Positions 1 through 10,321 of a stretch of 64,000 bases of DNA are shown here, in pieces. A program made the position numbers and the translations under genes. This stretch comes from Stratiolaelaps scimitus (taxonomy: Eukaryota > Arthropoda > Arachnida > Mesostigmata > Laelapidae). Numbering within the stretch: the stretch's first letter is position 1; every line of letters begins with the position of its first letter. The DNA lies in NCBI GenBank assembly GCA_019614645.1, contig JABWDB010000002.1, positions 28,757,501 through 28,821,500 on the forward strand, in the 5' to 3' direction. The notes below the pieces were generated by a model that was not told the origin of the DNA, did not search any database, and saw nothing but the letters and a program-made list of their open reading frames with translations.

Positions 1-956
1 TTGTATTAACCTAACAAGCGTTTTTAGGTTTCCAAATTTCCATATTTCTCTGTAATTTGGCGACCTGACACGATGAAACATGTTGCCGTAGGATGGATGC
101 AGAGTTAGTTAGTTCGCAGAGCTGACTTGAGATAGGGTGCTGACAGCGCTAATTGGTACTGGGACCGCTTTGATCAGGAAAGTAGAGACCCAAGAGGAGG
201 CCTTTCCATTGAACTTCAGAACGACTACTTACGCCAACAGCCTATACCTGAATTTCGCAAGGTAGACCGCAATGTGTACAATAAGCTATTTCGATCAAGT
301 CATGATAGCACATTTTGTAAAGAGTATAGTTTACCCGCTACAAAGTAGCGGGGATAGTGCGGAATGGCCCGAACGGAGGAAGAGACGAACTAATTTGTTT
401 TTATGTGGAATTGTCCATAAACTTTGTAATGAATGGATCGCTTTCCTTTGATTCAATAAAGGTGGCTTTGAATTTAGTTCTAAGTGTCGATACTCTCAGT
501 TAAGCCCATAATTATGAATTTTTACTTCTTGTGTAATCAGCTAATTGCAGTGCGTTCTCACGATTCGTCGCCTTGAAAAAAACTACTATCCAAATTTTTT
601 GAACTTCGGTTTTGCAGCTCACTCGGCTCGGTAGCTTCGTGTTACGGATTGCATATACTGCCTTTAATATATAATAAAACAACAATTTTACAATGGAGTA
701 ATCTTATTATAACAAAATCCGTTAACGGCCGGACGTTAGTATCTAGAAGAAAACGTAAATATAAAAATATACCTAATTAGCCACATAAAAATAATATTGT
801 TCATCTCCCTACCTCAGTCAATAATATCAACTGGTTTCACTATGTATGGCCAAATATTGGTTATAAGCTTGTTTTCACCCGCATCTCGACGAGTTAGCCT
901 TTCGAGAATAATTGAGTCAAGGACACGAATGAGCAAAGATTTGTAATGCTCACTAC
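1..956. other. probable RAD17 intron, no exon recognised
   Basis: On the minus strand this should be RAD17 intron. I searched for the conserved GDIR(S/N)A-type block that follows exon e in the protein and did not see it. The sequence is unremarkable and AT-rich. Confidence 0.4.
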
Positions 957-1166
957 CTTGCTCTTTAATGCAAAGCCGACGTTTAAATGAACCTACCGAT
1001 ATTGCCTGTACAATAATCCCTTTCAGAGCTTTCGATATCAATGTAACTGCAACAGGGTTGAATGAGATGCAACGTATGCCCAGCTCGCTTTTCAGTTCCG
1101 GAGGAAAAAGCTTGAACTCACGGGAGGATGAGGTTTCACAGAGAAGAACCACAAGAGGACAACGAC
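957..1166 (-). CDS. RAD17: RAD17 exon e
   Basis: The acceptor ATTACAG before 1166 restores FGRCPLVVLLCE in frame; another AG 15 nt upstream would not. KLFPPELKSELGIRCISFNP is highly characteristic of the family. The exon is taken to end at 957 with a GTAGTG donor in phase 1, because the residues read beyond it toward 814 lose similarity. The frame stays open to a stop at 814, so an unspliced end is possible but less likely. Confidence 0.8.
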
Positions 1167-4100
1167 CTGTAATATCAACCAGTCTATAGATGAACTTGGG
1201 TGCGTTCTGGAAATGCCCTTTGTTTGAAAGTGCGGCGTACTCCTTTGTAACTGAGCTTTTCACCAGCATTGTACACCAATCGCCTTTTCTATGTAAGACA
1301 TTGCCGTGCTTGAAAATTTAGAAGATGGGTTGCTAAAGTTCGGGATTGACTCGAAATCATTTTTGAAAAAAGAGAGAGTGGTAACCTATTTTAACGAAAT
1401 TTTTATCAAGTCCACTTTATTTGTTATTAAAAATATTCTTATGTAATAAACTTTTAACAATTACCTATACGTTCTAGAGAAACAATATTTTTTTTAATTA
1501 CTAGAGAGTCAAAACCGCTTGTTACAGTTTAAGTTGGCCGCCATAGCCAAAAGAACGCCATATAGCAAGTTTCATCATTTAAACACCAGATAACTTACAT
1601 TTATTCTGTAACTTCTTATCTAAAAGAATAAATGAGTCACAACAATGTATTTGTTGGCCCAGTAGAGGGTATTAAAAATGACATTTAAACAGTTTGCACC
1701 AAGTGCGGCATTGCCACCGCAATTTTAAATTAGGGGTGGTATCCGAATTGGAATATGTGAACGTTCTCTTTGTCAGTATAATTGATTGATTGAGGAATTT
1801 CTCGTTGCTGTTGAAGGAATTACTCCATTATTCTTATCTTTCCCTAAATCGATTTTATGCTGGTTACGACGTAGCATAAATATGGCGGTCTTCTGCTAAG
1901 GAGTCAGATGGGAAAAAGGTAATCATTCTAAAAGGGAATGGTCTAAAGGATCCAATAAAAAATCTTACGGCTGGAAAGAATCGAGACTGCAGATGGTTAA
2001 AATGCATTTTCAACGAAAAGAACCAGAAAAATTTAACAGTATGAAAACTAAATGATCAACAAAAGCGTTATCTCTGTAGTCATTATAGTTAACTTGTTTA
2101 CCTTGTTTTAATGAAAAATGCGCTTGTATGAGCGAAGTACAAACTGAAAAATTAGGACAAGTAGGCAATAGGAACACGTCCATATGAGAGCAGATCGATG
2201 TTCGGAGATGTTCGATAAAAATGTTCCTATAAAATAAATAAAACGTACCGAACTTTCTATACTGCCTTAGACAGTCATGAAAGTCCTCAGCGTGCTTAAG
2301 AAACGCTGAAGGAATATCTTCAAGAACAATGATCCGACGCGAGTCTTCCTCAAACAACGATTTATACCTAAAAAAGAATTTACAAAGAATGTGAGCTCAT
2401 TCGTATATAGCATATTAAGAATGGCAATGGGATAGCAGTCGATGAGGATCTGCATTGAAATTAGAAAATATGTCCATGATTAGAAATTTAAAGACGTATT
2501 ATTTCTCTATTTGTCTTATAATAATAACTTTCCAAATTGTCTTATAATGATACATAATAGATAGGATATTTATTCTCGTACTCAAGCAAAAACTGCCTAC
2601 GTCACAAATTGACATTTACTTCCACGAATTACATCAGTCGCTGAGATGTGTCCACAAAACTTAGTTAGCAGTAATGGCAAACGGTAACCCTTAACAAAAA
2701 TAAGTACGAAAACCCGAGGGGGAGTATCTAGCCGCTAATTATGGCTCTCATGATTATGACAATTATGACTCAACTTTTACTATTAATTCCTAAGAGTAAA
2801 ACTTAAAAAAGCTAATACACGGATTGTGCAATCACACATCTAATCTAACAGAATAATGACCCTTGCTTGGATTTTTGCATTATGTCTTTAAGGTCATTTA
2901 GAGCACAACTTGGTAATCAGCATAATTTATATGAATAGCATGCCGCAAGTAGTAGAACAAAATGCAAAGATCAATTCGATCCAAGGTAAAAAATTCGCTT
3001 TCTGGATCAGAATCCTATTGTAATTAAAAATTTAAGTATAGTTTCTAAGTTAAGAACTTACCTGCTTCCCTGGAAAAGAAATTCAGTGAAGTTACTAATA
3101 ACCTTCTCCCTCGGGGCCTCGTTCCAACCGACGTACTTCCATCCATCCTCAACATATTGTCCCGTATCCACCGTTAACTGGAATTCATTATTATTCACAA
3201 AACATAGCCATGTAAGTGCGATCGAAATGGTATAATTACTTGCAAGATTATCCTCGCGGATATGGACAGTACTTAATAAAAATACGACCAATAGAAATAC
3301 GTTGTAATGTGTCAATGATTGCCGTGTATATATATGGTATAACTTAACGTTCTATGACCTAGCTCTCAGCGTTTCTATATGTGACAGGCCTCCATTCTAA
3401 AACCTTACTTATTACTAAGAGGACTGCCGGACTCACGTTTCCTTTATTTTTCAACCGCGTCCTATCTGGTAAGAAGCCACAGATAATGAAATCCAAAGAT
3501 TCTCCATGCCTGGAAGGATTTGAACCTATATGTCCTTCCTATCTAGCTATCTAATATGCTCATCATCTAGGCAATCTATGGGACAGATATTGTCTAACTC
3601 ACCGGGTGCATCCATTCCTTAACATGCACCTCGTTTTCCTTTGCGAGGACCTTGAGGGTAATAGACTTGCCGCTACCAGTGGGACCCACAACTAATAAAA
3701 TTGGCGCTTTACCTGAAATTCCCAAATGGCATTAGGAACGTGACAGCCACGTGATTATTGTCAATATTCGAATCTAGAATTTAACTTCTCTTGTGAAAAT
3801 TTGAGTGACACAAATAGGCGAAAATTCACACAACTATTCCACAATAAATACTCAATCGGAAGGTCTCACCGGTATCGAAGACAGTTTGGAATGAAATAAT
3901 ATCTATACTGTAATTATAACTAACCAGTATTTTTATTCAAGTTGTTGACTAAGGTGTTGTTCGTCAGCCACTCGTAGACCTCATCGACTTTTTTCTTATG
4001 GATCGCTAACTCATCTCTAGTTTGGGGTTCAAAGCGTTCAGCCCATGTCCCATTTTCGCGTTTATCTGTCTTTGTTCGATGGTCAGCAGCTCCTGAGAAC

Positions 4101-4171
4101 TCAGCTCTTCGTTTTGCGCCGATCTTCGGCCTGGACGTACGCAGAATCGAACTTGACTCCCACCTCGACAT
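957..4171 (-). CDS. RAD17: RAD17, checkpoint clamp loader subunit, 5' part (five exons; gene leaves the window on the left)
   Basis: RAD17 pairs with RFC2-5 to load the 9-1-1 clamp at damaged DNA in the nucleus and so promotes ATR signalling (family knowledge). Five minus-strand exons join in phase: 4171-3925, 3712-3603, 3177-3062, 2367-2249 and 1166-957, giving about 267 residues. Residues 59-75 (ELAIHKKKVDEVYEWL) match the conserved block before the AAA+ core. Residues 92-99, GPTGSGKS, are Walker A, and IIVLEDIP at about 170-177 is Walker B. FGRCPLVVLL and ISFNPVA then match the RAD17 segment after Walker B. The AAA+ lid and the C-terminal region are absent and must lie beyond position 1. 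The first ATG sits directly after a 3' splice site, so an upstream exon, at least a 5'UTR one, is likely. The N-terminal tail before the AAA+ region is short compared with vertebrate RAD17. Confidence 0.9.
2249..2367 (-). CDS. RAD17: RAD17 exon d (Walker B)
   Basis: The acceptor is a strong TTTTTTAG and the donor is GTACGT. The exon enters in phase 2 and leaves in phase 1. It encodes SRRIIVLEDIPSAFLKHAED, matching the RAD17 Walker B block (IILVEDLP-like), then LRQYRKF, which joins the GRCPL of the next exon. Confidence 0.9.
3062..3177 (-). CDS. RAD17: RAD17 exon c
   Basis: This 116-nt exon is bounded by TTCCAG and GTAAGT, in phase 0 and out phase 2. It encodes a segment with VEDGWKYVGWNEAPREK and ending FTEFLFQGS, in the place of the divergent region between Walker A and Walker B in RAD17, where a FKEFLLRA-like helix is expected. 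The acceptor has a weak pyrimidine tract, so the exact left junction is the least certain of the five. Confidence 0.78.
3500..3595 (-). repeat. tRNA-derived SINE head
   Basis: Read on the minus strand, the segment resembles a tRNA: a box A-like stretch near 3580 and a clear box B (GGTTCAAATCC) near 3517-3527. A related head lies at 58650-58745, which argues for a dispersed SINE rather than a functional tRNA. It lies in a RAD17 intron a few bases past the exon b donor. Confidence 0.5.
3603..3712 (-). CDS. RAD17: RAD17 exon b (Walker A)
   Basis: The acceptor is TTTCAG before 3712 and the donor is GTGAGT after 3603. The 110-nt exon enters in phase 1 and leaves in phase 0. It encodes KAPILLVVGPTGSGKS and continues to EVHVKEWMHP, which aligns with the vertebrate RAD17 P-loop and the VQEW segment. 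The exon is too short to appear as a long open frame; it was found by reading the intron. Confidence 0.9.
3925..4171 (-). CDS. RAD17: RAD17 exon a (N-terminal)
   Basis: A polypyrimidine tract and AG directly precede the ATG at 4171. The exon ends in phase 1 at a GTTAGT donor (3924). It encodes a basic, low-conservation tail and then the DELAIHKKKVDEVYEWL block diagnostic of RAD17. Whether translation starts at this ATG or in an upstream exon cannot be settled from the sequence. Confidence 0.85.
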
Positions 4172-4699
4172 CTGAAAATTAATAAAGAGTAATTTGAAAG
4201 TTCACCAATAATAATCAATAGACTATTACTATGTTTGACTTCCACTTAAATAGATACATGCTTACATATTATATACATATATATTCTATAGGATGCTGCA
4301 GCCGTAATGTACTTCCTTTACACCCGCGTAAACACGTTAGTCAAGAACCCAATATTTTGCAGCATACTTATCCCACTTTAGGGGTTTTTTATGTAGATGA
4401 GTTAGACCAAGTGCTATTATCTTTACAACTACTATGGTGATACCCGACTAGACCACCCGTACCTAACATACTGATATATTGGGTACCGATGATCTAGTTT
4501 CGTCTATATTAGACTTCAGACAAAGACAACTCGACGTGCCGTCAACAAACCCAGAGATCATATGCATCATCCGTAATACGAAATTGGTTTGGAGTAGTGG
4601 GATAATTTGTTATATTCAAAGGGGCGATGCTTTGTATGGCAGAGCCATGGAGAGGTGGAAATTCATAATAGGATACAGATCTCCTGGCTATAACTCTGT

Positions 4700-5290
4700 T
4701 TTGAAGATAAAATAAAGGTGCTGGTTATTGCTGACTTCGAGGCACACGTACAATGTTTTGACCGAGATATTAAAAGCAATGGCTAAGAACTTACGAGTTT
4801 TCTGCGAATCACGGGATGATAAATTCGAAACTAAACCAAAGATTCAAGAGGGAAGCATAATACCAATGTGTTGGGAGATCAACGGGATTCAAAATGAGTT
4901 ACCAAATCAAAATTGAGGAGGGAAAGGTGAATGGGAAAGAATTAAGGTATAATGTGATGAAATGCAAGATTGCAATACCTATACCCTTATAGGTATCGCA
5001 ATTGTACTGCTTACATCATTCTTAATAAATAAGAGATATTTCTCATAAAAAATACTACACAAGGAATTAAAGAGCCAATTCACGGATGCAGTAGAAAACG
5101 CAATTAGGGAAGACAAAATAAGGTAAATAAAAAATATTACATAAAAACGGAGCGTATCAAATAGAAAAAAAATTGGGAATATGCCAAGAGGGATGATGAA
5201 CTTAGGAAGGAGAACAAGAAATCCCACGAGAAAAAATAAGCAACAAAGGAGGAATTATATGAAGGTAAAAATGAGGAGCGGAGAGCTAAA
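4700..5290 (+). pseudogene. decayed LINE endonuclease-domain remnant
   Basis: The frame from 4715 reads VLVIADFEAHVQCFD, close to the (V)GDFNAH core of apurinic-type LINE endonucleases. It hits a stop at about 4784. The similarity then continues in the next frame (NLRVFCESRDDKF, then CWEINGIQNELPN), matching the 'LLEFCE...WE..G..SAIDYVL'-type region. The strand is purine-rich up to about 5290. Stops and a frameshift make it non-functional. The family identity rests on motif order only. Confidence 0.45.
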
Positions 5291-8200
5291 AAAAGCTCTA
5301 GGTTTCAATGCTGAAATCCAATGGAGGGAAGTAAATTATATTTGATAAATGATATACCAATATACTATATAATAATATATCCAAGCCCTTGATACAAATG
5401 AGATTATGTGAGAATCCCCCGCCAACAGCTTTGGTAAGATTTTTGTGGCAGCCTATAGTTGTGAGAAGACTAATCAAATGAATGAATGAACAATGACCTC
5501 AAAAGCTGATAAAAGAGCTGTGGTCCTGTCGTTCACGGACGGCAGCCAAGAAAAAGGCATTCCTCACTTGTTCTGCTCGAAAAAGTAGAAATATTTTAAA
5601 ATAAAACAGGGCTCAGATTTACAGTTTGGTGGATGTCTCTTGCAGTGGTTGCGGTAGAGGAGCGCACTTACGTTCTGTTCGAAAGTAGGGCTAAATTCAA
5701 TGTTCATGTATATCTATATATCTAACAGCATGTAGATTTTCGATAAAAATATTAATAACATGCATTCACTGACATTCCTCCCGTATCGATTATTTTTAGC
5801 GGAAATGTTAGTAAAATGGGGTTGCTGCATTGTAGCCAAGGTGTTTTTTCCTTTTTTTTCTCAGGAACAACATACTTATTCAATTACAAAAGTGGGCGAT
5901 AATTTTACCCTTTATAAAGGTCGATCTGAAATAACGAACCTTAACACAACGCGATGCTTAACAAATATAGTTTGCTTCGTTCGCTACACTTTTAAACTTG
6001 ACTTATTGTTGTCCCGTTGCGCTCTCTCAGGTTGAAATCATCACAATGATACTAAACAGTGTTCGATGCGGCTGTTCTCTCCCTCTCCACATGCATCTGG
6101 TAGTAACGGAATGGAACGATGAATGCTCCAAGTTAGAGTCGCAAATTCGCCGTCAACCAAACGACTGTTGCTGGCAAAATTCGTTAACTCTCACTGTTGG
6201 TGTATAGTGTCATGTTCAACTTTCCTCTATAGCTGCATTGGAATATCTGACGTTTAATATGATGGTTACTGATCATGATGATTTTATTGTGAAGTAGTGT
6301 ACCACAATGCGAAAAGCTGGACCCGTCACAATGGCTCACTGAATGTGTTTCGGTGAGCGGCGCTACTTTCATATGCAACACACATTTACGACTTTCCAAA
6401 TTTGAGGCATGACAGGTCAGATATCAGACGATTAAAGTAAGTTTACGGCAAGCAGTCAATTTTCTGATTCCGAGTGAAGGCATATAGTGTTTCCGGAGCA
6501 GGCATAAGAAATGGGTTCAAGGACTCTGCTTTTGGATTGTAAGCGAAAAGGCCAAAAAGGGTGTCTTACCGATATTGACTAAAGACAGACCGCCGTTCGA
6601 ATATTTTTGTCCACTTCTGACTATCCGCATTTCCGTATTTATCACCTTTTGCACACAATACTATTATAGAACGTATCGTCAATATTGGTTTATTAGTGCA
6701 GTTAAAAACAGAGAAGATGAATATTTGCGCATTATTTGCCTTCTCTGAATTTAGAGACAGATTCTTGCCAAGGCTGGTCATTAAGAGACGTATTTTATCT
6801 AGGGTCGATGAACCTATTTTTTAAATTTACAACAGATTTTAATCTTACCCACCATTAACATAACGCCTTTGGATTCGTAAATGATAAAACAATACGTGAG
6901 CAATTTGTTATTCACATAGGCTAAGTCGACGAATCTATCTTGCATATAACGACCCTCTTGAACGCTTTAACGAATTTTCCATGTAGACAACATACAGCTT
7001 AAGCCACAATCGAACTTGAGCTTTGACCCACCCACGTTACTTTAAATGCTATCGCCCTTTGCGTGGATTAGTCGTATTAGAATAAACTTGTCTGAGTTAT
7101 ATATTGCATTAATTCATTTCCTAATTACTAGTCGATGATTGAATTTGAATTATACACAACCTTTAAGTTTCAATACATATCAAATAGTATAATAAAGAAA
7201 TGAGGAGTAATTGCATGAAATTATCTTGAGAACTCATCTTCCAATGGTCGCGCATTGAACCGATGTTGATATGTTTAAGTTGAGAAAGATTCGGTACTAG
7301 TACAGTTTAAGTGGTCAGAAGTACTCAGTCTTTTTTAAGCAGCGAAGCTCTATATATTTTTTCTCGAAGTTTATAATAGCTAAATATTTACAGTTTTTCT
7401 TTGTCATAAGAATTTCGCTATCGATTGCTGGTTCGAACAGATCGACGAATGGAGATAACTAGAATTACATTTGGATATCGAAAAACTGAAAAGAAGAGAT
7501 TAAAAAATCATTATTCCCGGCTATGTTCAAGTAATAATGCGTTGATGACGGTGGCAACTATTTAGGCCCGAGGCTGTCTGAAACTGAAATACCTGTTTCA
7601 CCCGGTCAAAGTAACGGGTATCTGTTCTATTCTTCTCAGAGGGCTTGCACAAATTGGCCGTAAATAAATAACGTAATGTTCTGGGCGAGTTTTTCATTGA
7701 CTATAATTTTACAAATAGACGCAAATGGAGGAGCATGCACCAATAACTTTCGGATATGTCAACAAATTCTAGCATGAGTAGGTGATGACATGGACGTTCG
7801 ATTTTCGAAAGTAAGAAAACTAAGCCAAATTATGTTAAATTTCTATCATGGACGGAACACACGTTAGTCGAGTGTGAATCAAGCCAACCCGTTGAATGAG
7901 ATAATTAACACCATTTATCCGTTTCAAATGTGATTCTCCTTCATCGGTTAGGTGATACACTTAGCAAAATCGTTGGCCAGATTGTGCTTTCCGTGAGAAA
8001 CGTATTGGATATACCCTCTTTTTGACCAGCCAGAAACTGTCGAACAGGTTGTAAGGGTAGGAACCTCGAGCGCTAACTTTCGAAGTTTAGATTCGACCTG
8101 TGTTCACAAATTCCCTCTAATATCAATATATATGTTTGTGTGAATATTTATTTATGTGGTCAATATGATCGTTAATTACACACCAATGTGCAACATACAA

Positions 8201-10197
8201 CAGTAACGCTTATAATGATCCGGTCCTTTTGTACAGTAATTAACGTTACGCCTGCATTAATTGTGTTTGTTCGACAGACCTCAGTTCTTGCTATTACACC
8301 CTTTCCGAAGTGAAAGCCTTGTTCGTCATCACTTTTTAAATGATACAGCCACCATAGTTTCTTTACTCCCCACGCATCTATTAGATTTACCGCAATTTTC
8401 CGTCGTACCGGAAAGTGCTTGGTACATTGCTTCTGATCGTCCATGTTTTGGATGAGTCCTTCTCTAACGCGTTCAACATATTCCGTAACGGATTCGCACT
8501 GACATTGTGATGCCAAATGCGTTGGCTGAGTCTAAAACGTTAAAATGGATCCCGCTGGGCCTTTGGGGTCGTAGACCCCTGCGACAATCATTGACGCGAC
8601 TTCAGCCGTTACTGGCCTTTCTTCCTCACTAGCGAAGCCTTCTTGTCTCTGCAATGACTATATGCTTCTCTATCTGTGCGAAACCTTGCAAGTATTGTAC
8701 CGTTTTAAATATAGTGATGTTAGAATGATCTTCGTTTCATTGCTATTTTTTTATAGATTCAAATGCAGTACTATAGATAGATTAAGGCTTGTCCCTTTGC
8801 AGTTTATGCTAACCGTCTTAGTCTACAGCTCTGTACCGGATAAATGCACATATATGATACAGTAAAAGTACACTGACATTTCTATGGAAATCAATTCAAG
8901 ATGAGGCAACGCCATTATCAAAGGTACCGTTTGTTGACAGCCCTCGTGTATACCGTTACAGGTTACGAATGAAAGGAATCAAGGGGCTGACATTTGTGAT
9001 TCGGTGTCACAATCCTTAGTTGTTGTAGTGGCGATGCCAGCGTTAGGAGTGAAATGATGATTGTAGCGTTTGACGCAGAAACTGAATGTATAAAAGGATG
9101 ACTCTTGTCAATGAAGCTGTGTCGATGCTGACAGAAAATAACCAAAGATAACAGTCAAAACAGTAAGCACCGCGGTCTGCTGTGATGACAGCCCATTGAA
9201 GAAAATCAGGATTAGTGTGATAGAAGAAACCGGAGTTACCGGAAGTAACTGACCGTAACAAGAAATATGAATTTATGCTAGATTTTCTATAATCTACATA
9301 AATAGGATTACGGTATATAATCTTTTTTTCTTAAAGGGGAGGTGTTGCCATGTTAATGCGTGGCAGCAACAACACCGTGACCCCCCGTCCCCTTCTGGAA
9401 TTATTGACGATGTTTAACAGCAACACCCTTCCCGGTATCACTTAACGCATTCCTTCAGTAACCGTATATCTAGATGGGGAGAACTTTATCAATAGCTTTG
9501 GTGAACGTACGCTCTCTTATTTAGTAACTCATTGAATCACATCAAATTTTACACGCTCAATCCTTACAGACCTCTATTTGTTCACTGCTTCCAATCTGAG
9601 ATATGGCCAACGATTTTCCCTTGCTTCGCTTCAAGTAGACCTTGAGCTGTCACGATGGGGATTGTCTATCTATACTGTGCTAGAGTGGTGAAAAACTGTT
9701 GTCGAGAAATTGCTTGTCCGACGACCGGTGGTCCTTTCAAAATTTAGAATTAGCTGGTGCTGGAGCTCAATACTAGAGTCAACGTAGTGATAAGGGCACT
9801 TCAGCAAAACAGGCCAAATCATTGTTGATAGCCAGTGAACTAAAAATAAGTACTAATCGGCCAGGGATTGTTCTATAATTTATACCACATGCACGCATGC
9901 TTTTCTGTTGTAGTTGAACCTACTGATGGGTAGTTCTTGCGAGTTACTTATTTCCCGTTTTCGAATTTCGTATGTATTTTGTGTGTAGATCCAGCTTTGG
10001 ATAGGTTGTGACAGAGTATGATTTGGTTTCAGGGTCGTTAGCAGTGACAGCCAGCATTATACTCCGAACAAGCTTGTTCAATCACGGATCTCTAGCCGAG
10101 CTTCGTCTCTTTTTGCTTTTAGAACAGAACCCCCAAGCCTATTCGGTGTGCAATCACAGATATAAAGTGGACAGCCGCATTTCTTCAGTTGTTCACT
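5291..10197. other. intergenic, no supported gene
   Basis: This AT-rich stretch separates RAD17 from the RNF26-like gene. The open frames, including one of 114 codons at 8172-8516 on the minus strand, show no recognisable domain, and I found no credible splice partner. The 5'UTR and promoter of the RNF26-like gene presumably lie in the last few hundred bases. Confidence 0.4.
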
Positions 10198-10321
10198 ATG
10201 GCGACAGTGATAGCGCGTGTGAATGCCGGGATCAACTTCATCACTGACTTAGTCGGCTACACGATACGGATTAACTACTTTCTGGGAGAAGCGCTATTTA
10301 CATTACTGTCATGGGCTTTTG
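10198..10321 (+). CDS. RNF26: RNF26-like exon 1
   Basis: The ATG lies in the context CACTATGG. The exon encodes 41 residues, including INFITDLVGYTIRINYFLG and a hydrophobic end (LFTLLSWAFG), and ends in phase 1 at GTACGT. It is too short to be seen as a long open frame. Confidence 0.78.

Noticed and set aside
8172..8516. 114-codon minus-strand open frame
   Set aside because: No domain, no splice partners and AT-typical composition; probably chance.
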